Below, in pieces: positions 15,970-24,473 of a stretch of 64,000 bases of DNA. The stretch spans positions 12,049,501 through 12,113,500 of the forward strand of contig NZ_JAMZEB010000002.1 of assembly GCF_024172165.1 (NCBI RefSeq). The letters are read 5' to 3'. How positions within the stretch are numbered: the stretch's first letter is position 1; the number at the start of each line of letters is the position of its first letter. A program made the position numbers and the translations under genes. The notes beneath the pieces were generated by a model that did not search any database, was not told where the DNA came from, and worked only from the letters and a program-made list of their open reading frames with translations. The stretch comes from Nonomuraea thailandensis (GTDB lineage Bacteria > Actinomycetota > Actinomycetes > Streptosporangiales > Streptosporangiaceae).

Positions 15970-17517
15970 CTATCGCCTGATGGTACGCGCCTTCGCGTAG
16001 TCCCTGAGAAATTCGTCCCACTCGGTGTGCTGGGCGATCTGGAGGTCCCCGTAGTAGCGCGAGATCGTGCGCTCCATCGGGAAGTACGCGCTCAGCCCGC
16101 CGCACTCCTCGACCTTCTCGCCCTGGTGCCCCTCGCTGATCACGAAGCCGCCGGGCCCGTGGATGGCCAGCAGCTTGTCGGCCACCGAGGCCAGCGTCGG
16201 GTCGGTCCGCGAGTCGGCCACCAGCGCCAGGCAGATCGTGCGCAGGTCCGTCAGCGACCGGTCGATGTGGAAGCGGGTCGCGACCGACTGCACGCTGTCC
16301 ACCACGGACCGGTTGATCCGCACCTGCCGGCGCATGCCTTCGGCCAGCGTCTGGAACTCGCGCATGAACTCCTCGATGCGCGTCGCGTCCACGGCGCACT
16401 GGGTGACGGTCCGGGGCGTGCCGCGGTAGGACTTGACGTACTCCTCCACCACGATCCGCCCGAGCTCGCGCGCGTCCATGCGCGGGTCGGCCGCCATGGC
16501 GGTGAGGATCTCGGTGTACGGCCAGCCCTCGTTGGGTTCGAGCTCCTCCGAGCCCACCACGACGCCCGCGTGCTCGCGGATCTCGTAGCAGACCTCGAGG
16601 TTGCTCATCAGGCAGGCGTCCATGCCGAGCAGGTCGATCGGCCGGCCGAGGTCCTGGTGGACGGCCCGCATGACGTTGCACAGCTCGATGGTGTCCAGCG
16701 AGTGCAACGTGCCGTCGTCGCCGGCGATCGCCCGGTCCTGCCCGGTCGGCAGGCGCAGCACCTCGGTCAGCGACGTGGTGAACACCGCCTTGGTGATCTC
16801 CTGCGACTCCGTCAGCCTGGACAGCTCGGAGAAGGCCGGCTCGCCGTCGGCCATCGCCGCGCGCGGAGCCCTGCGGACGTAGCCGCTCTCGACGTCGCGC
16901 CGCACCGCGCGGCCCCTGACGTGGGTGTAGATCTGGTCGAGGTCGTCCGGGGTCCAGCCGCCGCCGTGGTTCCAGATCACCAGGGCGTACCGCCGGGCGG
17001 GCGCGCGGGCGACGGACCAGCGCACGAAGTCCAGAAGCGTCTGCGGGTGGCCGGAGTCGACCGGCGGGTGCAGCTCCTCGACCAGGTCGGGCGCGCCGCC
17101 CGCCCTGATCTCCAGGTGCTGGGCCCGGCCCCCGGCGTCCTGCCGCTTGACGAAGCAGGTGACCCGGACGCCGTTGTACGACTGGACGGCGCGCAGCTCC
17201 TCCAGGTCGCGGCCCGCGGCGTCGGACAGGTTGTTGTTGCCCGCCATGTAGATCATGACGTTCCACTCGGCCGGCTCGTCCGGGCGGGGCTCGTCGGCCG
17301 TGCTCGCCGCGGTCCGGCCGAGCGCCCGCCAGGTGTCGGGGCCCGCCACACCGTCGGCGGGCAGCCCGGCGCGCTGCTGGACGCTCAGCACGGCCCCGTA
17401 GGTGGCGCCGCCGAAGTACCCGTCGGCCCGTAGCCGGTGGCCGCGGGCGCGCAGCAGCTCCTGCAGCCGCCTGACCTCTTCCCCTCTGCTGCCGAGCCGC
17501 AGCGTGGGCCCGGCCAT
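15970..17517 (-). CDS. Clostripain-family (C11) cysteine peptidase with peptidoglycan-binding domain
   Basis: A 515-residue protein. Residues 7-67 are a PG_binding_1 domain (LGSRGEEVRRLQELL ... GVAGPDTWRALG). The rest is a clostripain-like caspase-fold peptidase with catalytic His in IWNHGGGW and Cys in GMDACLMSNLEV. Such enzymes cut after basic residues, usually Arg. No Sec or Tat signal is visible, so a cell-wall role would need non-classical export; it may instead act in the cytosol. ATG 17517 overlaps the stop of the upstream unknown gene (ATGA), so the two are made together. Confidence 0.85.
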   Translation of the reverse strand: MAGPTLRLGSRGEEVRRLQELLRARGHRLRADGYFGGATYGAVLSVQQRAGLPADGVAGPDTWRALGRTAASTADEPRPDEPAEWNVMIYMAGNNNLSDAAGRDLEELRAVQSYNGVRVTCFVKRQDAGGRAQHLEIRAGGAPDLVEELHPPVDSGHPQTLLDFVRWSVARAPARRYALVIWNHGGGWTPDDLDQIYTHVRGRAVRRDVESGYVRRAPRAAMADGEPAFSELSRLTESQEITKAVFTTSLTEVLRLPTGQDRAIAGDDGTLHSLDTIELCNVMRAVHQDLGRPIDLLGMDACLMSNLEVCYEIREHAGVVVGSEELEPNEGWPYTEILTAMAADPRMDARELGRIVVEEYVKSYRGTPRTVTQCAVDATRIEEFMREFQTLAEGMRRQVRINRSVVDSVQSVATRFHIDRSLTDLRTICLALVADSRTDPTLASVADKLLAIHGPGGFVISEGHQGEKVEECGGLSAYFPMERTISRYYGDLQIAQHTEWDEFLRDYAKARTIRR

Positions 17518-18512
17518 CAGTCGGCGGCCCAGTGGAAGGTGAAGCACTTGCCGTCCGGTGACAGGTCGCCGATCGGGATGACGTACATCGGCGCGTGCTC
17601 GCCGAACATCCGCGCCTTCCACAACACGATCGAGCCGCCGGCCTGCACGGCCCTGGACTCGAAGACGGCGTAGCGGTCGCCGTCGGTCTCGACGAAGCAG
17701 AGCTGCCTGTCGGTCTCGTCGGTGACCTGGACGCCCTTCCACCAGATGCTGTGCGGCGCCGCCGTGATGCGGACCTCGGTGGTGCCGGGCTGGGCCGGGG
17801 TCTCGGTCAGGTGCAGGACGTCGCCGTCGCGCAGCCGGTGGGCGTTGGCGAGCTCGGTCCTGGTGATCCGCATGAGCTGCATCGGGCCGCGGCCGGGCAT
17901 GCGCTCGTACCGGATGGGGGAGCGCTGGTCGCCGTGCACGATGGCCAGCAGCTCGGGGAGCTGCGAGACGATCGCGGGTAGCGTGGCCTGCACGATGGGG
18001 CCGAAGTAGCGCTGGTTGAGCTCGCGGTCGGTCACGCGTACGGGGTGCTCGGCCCGCATGCCGTGCATGGACTGCAGCAGGCCCGGCAGCACCTGCATCA
18101 TGATCGGGGTGACCGTGCCGAGCAGTTGCGGCACGAACTGCAGGAACCGGTCCTCCTCGTTCTGGTCGGTGTCGGCCTTGGCCGGGCCGAACGACAGGAG
18201 CTGCTCCACCAGCGGCGGGATGATGGCCTGCACGACCGGCATGACGACGGCGGCCACGTCCATGAACGAGCGGTCGGCGGCGAGCCGGGCGTAGGTCTCC
18301 GGGCCGGCGTAGCGCTGCTGTTGCTGGTGGTATTCCACGGGCCGGTGCTCCATGTGCGGCCTCATCGGCAGCATGTGCGCCTGTTGCGGCCGTGCGCCGA
18401 ACTGGTCCGCTGCCTGGTGGGTCAGCTGGAGTCCCTGGAGGATCGTGGGAAACAGCACGTTGAGAATCCGTGCCTCCGCTCCCCGCTGCTCCTCTGCGAT
18501 GTAGGACGGCAT
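17517..18512 (-). CDS. Unknown protein, partner of the clostripain-like peptidase
   Basis: A 331-residue protein I cannot assign. It begins MPSYIAEEQRGAEARI, has a Gln/His/Met-rich stretch near residues 35-70, then two long amphipathic or hydrophobic helical segments (VAAVVMPVVQAIIPPLVEQLL and PQLLGTVTPIMMQVLPGLL). It ends in a beta-rich C-terminal half (from about residue 205) that looks like an independent domain. Start ATG 18512 follows GGGAGAA. Translational coupling to the peptidase suggests it is a substrate, chaperone or targeting partner of that enzyme. Confidence 0.7.
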   Translation of the reverse strand: MPSYIAEEQRGAEARILNVLFPTILQGLQLTHQAADQFGARPQQAHMLPMRPHMEHRPVEYHQQQQRYAGPETYARLAADRSFMDVAAVVMPVVQAIIPPLVEQLLSFGPAKADTDQNEEDRFLQFVPQLLGTVTPIMMQVLPGLLQSMHGMRAEHPVRVTDRELNQRYFGPIVQATLPAIVSQLPELLAIVHGDQRSPIRYERMPGRGPMQLMRITRTELANAHRLRDGDVLHLTETPAQPGTTEVRITAAPHSIWWKGVQVTDETDRQLCFVETDGDRYAVFESRAVQAGGSIVLWKARMFGEHAPMYVIPIGDLSPDGKCFTFHWAAD

Positions 18513-18539
18513 GATGTTCTCCCGGCGTTTTGGGGCATT

Positions 18540-18617
18540 CGTCCACGTTGGACGGTATGAATGGGTTCTGTCGCGAGCATCAGGGAACGCCCTGGGGATT
18601 ACCCCGGGGCGTTTCCC
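18540..18617. promoter_or_regulatory. Two dyads in divergent promoter region
   Basis: A perfect 6-base dyad, CGTCCA-CGT-TGGACG (18540-18554), lies 28 bases upstream of the unknown minus-strand gene. A longer imperfect stem (18583-18597 with 18601-18617, one bulge and one mismatch, loop about 4) lies mid-region. They could be operators for the LuxR-type regulator encoded at 18723. The rest of 18513-18722 shows no gene. Confidence 0.35.
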
Positions 18618-18722
18618 TAATGACCGAAAGAGCTGACTCGGGTCAAGGACACTGGACGCCCGCCGGGCCAAGGCCCACGATGAACTTTGGCCTAGGGAAC
18701 ATCCGGCGAGGGGGTGAGTCCG

Positions 18723-21611
18723 ATGGCAGCCCGCGCCCTCCGCACTGGACCCGAGCGCTCCCGGGACGAACAGTTCGTCGGCCGGTGCCGGGAACTGGCG
18801 GTGCTCCACGCCCAGCTCGGGCGGGTGTGCGAAGGACGGTCGAGCCTCGTCGTGCTGGAGGGGCCCGCCGGGATCGGCAAGACGGCACTGGCAGGGGAGT
18901 TCCTGTCCGCGATCGAGAACGCGGTCGTGCTGGACGTCAGCGGGGACGACGGCGAGTCCGAGCTGCCGTACGGGGTGCTGGCGCAGCTCGGAGCCCAGGC
19001 GCAGCAGGTGCCCGAGGCGCTGGCCGGGCTGGCCGCCGGGGCCGCACCCGACCCGCTGGCCGTGGGGGCCGCGTTGCTGGAGCTGCTGGCTCAGCTCCAG
19101 CTCACCGCGCCCGTGGTCGTCGCCATCGACGGGGCGGACTGGGCGGACCTGCCCTCGTTGCAGGCGCTGACGTTCGCGCTGCGGCGGCTGCGTACCGACC
19201 GGGTGCTCGCCGTCGTGATCGTCAGGGAGAGCGACCATCCCCGGCTGCCGGAGGGGCTGCGGCGGCTGCTGCGCAGCAGCGCGGCGCTGCGGCTGCCGCT
19301 GGGCGGGCTGAGCGCGCGCGAGCTGCAGGCGCTCAGCGCCCGGCTCGGCCCCGTACGGCTGACTCCACAGGCCGCCGATCGGCTGCACGAGCACACCAAG
19401 GGCGTGCCGCTGCACGCGCGGGCGCTGCTCCAGCAGGTGCGCGCCGAGACCCTGGCCGACGTGGACGCCCCGCTGCCCGCGCCGCGCGCGTACGCCACGC
19501 TGGTGCGCGGGCGGCTGGGCGGGTGCGAGAACTCCGCGCAGCGGCTGCTCACGGCCGCCGCCGTGCTCGGCACGTCCGCGCCCCTGCACCTTGTGGCCCG
19601 CATGGCCGGGCTGGCCGAGCCGCTGCCTGCGCTGGAGCAGCTCACCGCCGCCAAGCTGCTCGTGGAGTGGCGCACGGGGGCCGGGGTGTCGGTCGGCTTC
19701 CCGAACCCGCTGGTCAGGGCCGCCGTCTACCACGACCTCGGGCCCGCCACCCGGCGGCGGCTGCACCTGCTGGCGGCCTCCCTGGTGGACGACGTGGTGC
19801 ACCGGCTGCACCACAGGCTCGCCGCCGCCGATCAGGTGGACGACGAGCTCGTCCGCGAGGTCGCCCTGGTGGGGCGGCGGCAGGCGGCGGCCGGGCACTG
19901 GGCCGGCGCGTGCGGGTGCCTGACCCGGGCCGTCCAGCTCACCCAGGACGGGCCGGAACGGGACCGGCTGATCGCCGAGGCGGTGGAGGCCCTGCTGGCC
20001 GCCGGCCGGCCCGCGGACGCCGGGGCGCTGGGAGCCCAGGTGGCGCCCGGCGGCGATCCCGGGGTTCACGGTTACGTGCAGGGCTCGGTGGCGCTGGTGG
20101 CGGGGCGGGTGGAGGAGGCGGTGCGGCTGCTCGACGACGCCTGGACGCACGCGGGCGGCGGCGCGCACCCGCCGGGCAGCGGCCCGGCGCGGGGAGGCGG
20201 CGCCGCGCCGTCACAGGGGAGCGGCGACGCCTGGCTCACCTCGGCCATCGCCACCCGGCAGGCGATGGCCGGCCTGCTGCGCGGCTGCGGCGCGGACGCG
20301 GCCCGCTGGGCGGAACGCGCCACCGCCCGGGACGGCGGGCGCGCCACGCGGGCGCCGGCGCCCGCGCTCACCCCTGAGGGCGGGGCGCGCGGCGAGGTGG
20401 CCGAGGGTGGCGGGCGCGCGTTCGTGCGGTTCGCCCGGCTGGTCGGAATGGGGCTGGCGGGGGACGTCGAGGACGGCCTGGCGGAGAGCGCCGAGTTGCC
20501 GGCGCCGGCCCAGGGCACGGCGGGGGAGCTGGACGCGCTGCTCGGCCGCGGCACCCTGCGCCTGTGGGCCGACGACCTGGCCGGCGCGCAGGCGGACCTG
20601 CTCGGCCTGCTCGCCGTGGGCGCCGGCAGGTCCGCGCCGTTCCAGCTCCTGGTGGCGACCACGCTGGCCCAGGCCGAGTACCGGCTCGGCAGGTGGGACG
20701 ACGCCGCCGGGCACGCCGAGCTCGGCGCCTCGACCGCCGACGACTTCGGCCAGGCGTGGCTGGCCAGCTACGCGCACGCCGTGGCCGCCCTCGTGCCGGC
20801 CGCGCGCGGAGAGTGGGAGCGGGCCGCCGCCCACGTACGCGCCGCCCGCGCCGCCTGCTCGCCCGGCAACGTCTCCGCCCAGGTCAGCACGGCCGCCGCC
20901 GAGGCCCTGGTGGCCACGGCCCGCGGCGAGCACGACGCGGTCGTCACCGCGCTCACCCCGCTCACCAGGATGGACCTGGCCGACGAGCCGGCCGTCGTGC
21001 TCTGGCGCACGCTGCTGGCCGACGCCCTGGTCAACACCGGCCTGCCGGAGGAGGCGGAAGGGGTTCTCGTGCCGTGCGAGCTGCTGGCCCTGGACAGGGA
21101 GCGGCGCAGCGTGCTGGCCGCCGCCGCGCGGGCCAGGGCGGGGCTGCACGCGGCCAGGCACGAGCCGGGCGAGGCGGAGACCTGTTACCAGGTGGCTCTG
21201 GAGCACACCGCCAAGATCGAGACACCGTTCGAGGAGGCGAGGATCCAGCTCGCGTACGGAACGTTCCTGCGCCGCAGGGGCCGCCGCTCGGCCGCCGCCG
21301 AGCAGCTCGAAGCGGCCCAGCTCACGCTCTCCCGGCTGGGCGCGCTGCCGTACCTGGAGCAGTGCGACCTGGAGCTGGCCGCGAGCGGGCGGGCGGTGCT
21401 GCGCCCGCAGGACACCGCCAGGCTCGGCCTGACGCCGCAGGAGCACACGGTGGCGGTGCTGATCAGCAGGGGGCTGACCAACCGGCAGGCGGCGCGCAAG
21501 CTGGTGCTGAGCGTCAAGACCGTCGAATACCACCTGAGCCACATCTACACCAAGCTCGGCATCACCTCCCGCACGGCGCTGATCGGGAAGCTCAGCGATC
21601 TCGGTGAGTGA
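18723..21611 (+). CDS. LuxR-family regulator with AAA/STAND ATPase domain (LAL type)
   Basis: A 962-residue large ATP-binding LuxR regulator. The N-terminus has a Walker A (EGPAGIGKTA) and Walker B (VVVAIDGADWAD), the middle is a long Ala/Leu-rich TPR-like helical region, and the C-terminus has a LuxR helix-turn-helix (LTPQEHTVAVLISRGLTNRQAA, then VKTVEYHLSHIYTKLG). MalT-like proteins of this kind activate genes in an ATP- and inducer-dependent way. I use ATG 18723 because AGGGGG lies eight bases upstream; GTG 18714 is the alternative. Targets are unknown; the divergent 18512 gene and the downstream dehydrogenase are candidates. Confidence 0.9.
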   Translation: MAARALRTGPERSRDEQFVGRCRELAVLHAQLGRVCEGRSSLVVLEGPAGIGKTALAGEFLSAIENAVVLDVSGDDGESELPYGVLAQLGAQAQQVPEALAGLAAGAAPDPLAVGAALLELLAQLQLTAPVVVAIDGADWADLPSLQALTFALRRLRTDRVLAVVIVRESDHPRLPEGLRRLLRSSAALRLPLGGLSARELQALSARLGPVRLTPQAADRLHEHTKGVPLHARALLQQVRAETLADVDAPLPAPRAYATLVRGRLGGCENSAQRLLTAAAVLGTSAPLHLVARMAGLAEPLPALEQLTAAKLLVEWRTGAGVSVGFPNPLVRAAVYHDLGPATRRRLHLLAASLVDDVVHRLHHRLAAADQVDDELVREVALVGRRQAAAGHWAGACGCLTRAVQLTQDGPERDRLIAEAVEALLAAGRPADAGALGAQVAPGGDPGVHGYVQGSVALVAGRVEEAVRLLDDAWTHAGGGAHPPGSGPARGGGAAPSQGSGDAWLTSAIATRQAMAGLLRGCGADAARWAERATARDGGRATRAPAPALTPEGGARGEVAEGGGRAFVRFARLVGMGLAGDVEDGLAESAELPAPAQGTAGELDALLGRGTLRLWADDLAGAQADLLGLLAVGAGRSAPFQLLVATTLAQAEYRLGRWDDAAGHAELGASTADDFGQAWLASYAHAVAALVPAARGEWERAAAHVRAARAACSPGNVSAQVSTAAAEALVATARGEHDAVVTALTPLTRMDLADEPAVVLWRTLLADALVNTGLPEEAEGVLVPCELLALDRERRSVLAAAARARAGLHAARHEPGEAETCYQVALEHTAKIETPFEEARIQLAYGTFLRRRGRRSAAAEQLEAAQLTLSRLGALPYLEQCDLELAASGRAVLRPQDTARLGLTPQEHTVAVLISRGLTNRQAARKLVLSVKTVEYHLSHIYTKLGITSRTALIGKLSDLGE

Positions 21612-21621
21612 CGTGCCGCAC

Positions 21622-21652
21622 GGTGGCGCCAGCGAGCCGGACGTGCGCCACC
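21622..21652 (+). terminator. Possible terminator after the LuxR-type gene
   Basis: An 8-bp perfect inverted repeat, GGTGGCGC (21622-21629) and GCGCCACC (21645-21652), flanks a 15-base loop, 10 bases after the LuxR stop. No U-tract is visible. Confidence 0.35.
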
Positions 21653-21696
21653 TCCCGTCGGGGCGGCCCGCGCGGGACCGGCCCGAGAGTGATCGT

Positions 21697-21702
21697 TATG
21701 AT
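21697..21702 (+). promoter_or_regulatory. Consensus -10 box of the hydroxyacid dehydrogenase gene
   Basis: TATGAT at 21697-21702 matches the housekeeping -10 and is rare in this GC-rich DNA. Transcription would start near 21709, giving a leader of about 26 bases that contains the GGGGGAG ribosome binding site at 21725-21731. Confidence 0.45.
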
Positions 21703-21735
21703 CGCCTTGACCATAGTGATGTCCGGGGGAGCGTG

Positions 21736-22740
21736 ATGACCGTTTCGCGGCCGAAGACCCTGCTCGCCATGGGGCCCGACATCGCCGCCCGGCTCATCGC
21801 CGGGCCGGTGCGCGAGCGCCTGCTCGCGATCGCCGACGTGGACCCCGACCTGGTGGCCGCCGACTTCGCCGATCCGGCCGTGGCCGCGGCGCTGGCCGAG
21901 GCGGAGGTGCTCTACACGAGCTGGTGGTGCCCGCCCCTGACCGCCGAGGTGCTGGCCGCGGCGCCGCGCCTGCGGGCCGTCGTGCACGCGGCCGGCTCGG
22001 TCAAGCACCACGTCACCGAGGCGTGCTGGGAGCGCGGCCTGCTCGTCTCCTCCGCCGCGGCGGCCAACGCCGAGCCCGTCGCCGAGTACACGCTGGCCGC
22101 GATCCTGTTCGCCAACAAGCGGGTGACGGACATCGCCCGGCTCTACCGGGAGCACCGGGGGACGCGGCTCGACTACGACGGGATGTTCCCCGGGTTCGGC
22201 AACTACCGGCGCACGGTCGGCATCATCGGCGCGTCCAAGATCGGGCGGCGGGTGATCGAGCTGCTGCGGCCGTTCGAGCTGGACGTGCTGGTCGCGGACC
22301 CGTACCTGAGCGAGGACCTGGGCGTGCCGCACGTCGAGCTGGACGAGCTGTTCGAGCGGTGCGACGTGGTCAGCGTGCACGCGCCCGCGCTGCCCGAGAC
22401 CCACCACCTCGTCAGCGCCGCCCGCCTGGCCGGCATGCGCGACGGCGCCACCCTCATCAACACCGCCCGGGGCGCGCTCGTCGACCAGGACGCGCTCGTC
22501 GCCGAGCTGGCCTCCGGCCGGCTGTACGCGGTCATCGACGTCACCGAGCCCGACCCGCTGCCGGCGGACTCGCCCCTGTACGACCTGCCGAATGTCCTGC
22601 TCACCCCGCACATCGCCGGCTCGCTGGGCGGGGAGCTGGCCCGCATCGCCGACCTGGCCGTGGACGAGCTGGACAGGTACGCCCGGGGCCTGCCGTTCGC
22701 GCACGGAGTGGCGGCGGAGGAGCTGGCCACCCTCGCCTGA
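21736..22740 (+). CDS. D-isomer specific 2-hydroxyacid dehydrogenase
   Basis: A 334-residue NAD-dependent oxidoreductase of the phosphoglycerate/hydroxypyruvate/formate dehydrogenase family. The Rossmann motif is slightly altered (GIIGASKIGRRV). The catalytic Arg lies in NTARGALVDQDAL, Glu in DVTEPDPLP and His in LLTPHIAGS. ATG 21736 follows GGGGGAG. It has its own promoter and is separated from metG by about 80 bases. The substrate cannot be deduced; proteins of this type often sit in sugar-acid or glyoxylate metabolism. Confidence 0.85.
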   Translation: MTVSRPKTLLAMGPDIAARLIAGPVRERLLAIADVDPDLVAADFADPAVAAALAEAEVLYTSWWCPPLTAEVLAAAPRLRAVVHAAGSVKHHVTEACWERGLLVSSAAAANAEPVAEYTLAAILFANKRVTDIARLYREHRGTRLDYDGMFPGFGNYRRTVGIIGASKIGRRVIELLRPFELDVLVADPYLSEDLGVPHVELDELFERCDVVSVHAPALPETHHLVSAARLAGMRDGATLINTARGALVDQDALVAELASGRLYAVIDVTEPDPLPADSPLYDLPNVLLTPHIAGSLGGELARIADLAVDELDRYARGLPFAHGVAAEELATLA

Positions 22741-22823
22741 CCGGGTCCGCCCTGCTCGCCGGGCGAATCCGGCGTCTGCCGTTCACCCGGAACGACGGTC
22801 GGGCGGCCACTAGGATCTCGCGC

Positions 22824-24440
22824 ATGGTGGCCACCGCATCCGGGAGTCAGAGTGGAAAGGCGTTCTACGTCACCACTCCCATCTACTACGTCAACGACGC
22901 TCCGCATCTGGGTCATGCCTACACGACCGTCGCGGGCGACGTGCTCACGCGCTGGCACCGGCAGCGCGGCGAGCGGGTGTGGTTCCTGACCGGCACCGAC
23001 GAGCACGGCCAGAAGGTCCTGCGCACCGCAGAGGCCAAGGGGGTCAGCCCGCAGGAGTGGTGCGACAGGCTCGTGGAGGAGGAGTGGAAACCCCTCTGGC
23101 GGCATCTGGAGATCGACAACGACGACTTCATCCGCACCACCGAGAAGCGGCACACCGACCGGGTGCGCGAGTTCGTCCAGGACCTGTACGACAAGGGCGA
23201 GATCTACCAGGGCGGGTACGAGGGCCCGTACTGCGTGGGCTGCGAGGAGTACAAGCTCCCCGGCGAGCTGCTCCCCGGCGAAGGCGAGAACGCGGGCGCG
23301 CAGCTCTGCCCGATCCACAAGCGGCCGGTCGAGATCCTCAAGGAGGAGAACTACTTCTTCAGGCTGAGCGAGTACGGCGACCGGCTGCTCGCCCACTACG
23401 AGGCCAACCCGGGCTTCATCCAGCCCGAGTCGGCTCGCAACGAGGTGGTCAGCTTCGTCCGGCAGGGGCTGCAGGACCTGTCCATCTCCCGCTCGACCTT
23501 CGACTGGGGCGTGCCCGTCCCGTGGGACGACCGGCACGTCATCTACGTGTGGGTGGACGCGCTGCTCAACTACGCGACGGCGGTCGGCTACAACCAGAAC
23601 CAGGACGCCTTCGAGGGCCGGTTCCCGGCCGACGTGCACCTGATCGGCAAGGACATCCTCCGCTTCCACGCGGTCATCTGGCCGGCGCTGCTGATGGCCA
23701 ACGGGCTGCGGCTGCCCGGCCGCGTCGTCGCCAACGGCTGGCTGCTGGTCGGCGGCGAGAAGATGTCGAAGTCGAACCTGACCGGCATCAGCCCGCGCGA
23801 CATCACCTCCCACTTCGGGGTGGACGCCTTCCGCTGGTACCTGCTGCGCGCGATCGCCTACGGCCAGGACGGCTCGTTCTCGTGGGAGGACCTCGCCGCC
23901 CGCTACACCTCCGAGCTGGCCAACGACTACGGCAACCTCGCCTCCCGCGTGGCCGCCATGGTCGGCAGGTACTTCGACGGCGTCCTGCCCGAGGCGACCG
24001 CCGGCGGCGCGGCCGAGAAGGCCGTGCACGACAGCCTGGCGAGGACTGTCGCGCAGGCCGACAGGAAGATCGGCGACGAGGTCGAGTTCCAGGCCGGCAT
24101 CCAGGCCATCTTCGACTTCGTCAAGCAGGTCAACGGCTACATCTCCGAGCAGGAGCCGTGGAAGGTGGCCAAGGACGATTCCCCGGAGGGCCGGGCCCGC
24201 CTGGCGACGATCCTCTACACCGCCGCGGAGTCCCTGCGCGCGGTCGCGGTGCTGCTGCACCCGTTCATGCCCGAGAGCTCACAGCGGCTCTGGGAGTCGC
24301 TCGGCGCGGAGCCCGCCCTCGGCCCTCTCGCCGGCCAGCGGGTCCAGGACGCCGGTGAGTGGGGCGGCCTCCCGCCCGGCTCGACGATCACCAAGGGCGC
24401 GATCCTGTTCCCGCGGCTGGAGGACAGGCCGGGCGCGTAG
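22824..24440 (+). CDS. metG: Methionyl-tRNA synthetase
   Basis: This 538-residue enzyme charges tRNA-Met in the cytoplasm. The class I motifs are HLGH (in APHLGHAYTTVAGD) and KMSKS (GGEKMSKSNLTG). A zinc-knuckle-like insertion carries CVGC and a second cysteine in LCPIHKRP. It lacks the C-terminal dimerisation domain found in longer MetG forms. TAGGAT at 22811-22816 is seven bases before ATG 22824, so the transcript is probably leaderless. Essential housekeeping gene. Confidence 0.97.
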   Translation: MVATASGSQSGKAFYVTTPIYYVNDAPHLGHAYTTVAGDVLTRWHRQRGERVWFLTGTDEHGQKVLRTAEAKGVSPQEWCDRLVEEEWKPLWRHLEIDNDDFIRTTEKRHTDRVREFVQDLYDKGEIYQGGYEGPYCVGCEEYKLPGELLPGEGENAGAQLCPIHKRPVEILKEENYFFRLSEYGDRLLAHYEANPGFIQPESARNEVVSFVRQGLQDLSISRSTFDWGVPVPWDDRHVIYVWVDALLNYATAVGYNQNQDAFEGRFPADVHLIGKDILRFHAVIWPALLMANGLRLPGRVVANGWLLVGGEKMSKSNLTGISPRDITSHFGVDAFRWYLLRAIAYGQDGSFSWEDLAARYTSELANDYGNLASRVAAMVGRYFDGVLPEATAGGAAEKAVHDSLARTVAQADRKIGDEVEFQAGIQAIFDFVKQVNGYISEQEPWKVAKDDSPEGRARLATILYTAAESLRAVAVLLHPFMPESSQRLWESLGAEPALGPLAGQRVQDAGEWGGLPPGSTITKGAILFPRLEDRPGA

Positions 24441-24473
24441 CGAACCCCGGCGGGCCGGCCCTACGCTTCCCGC

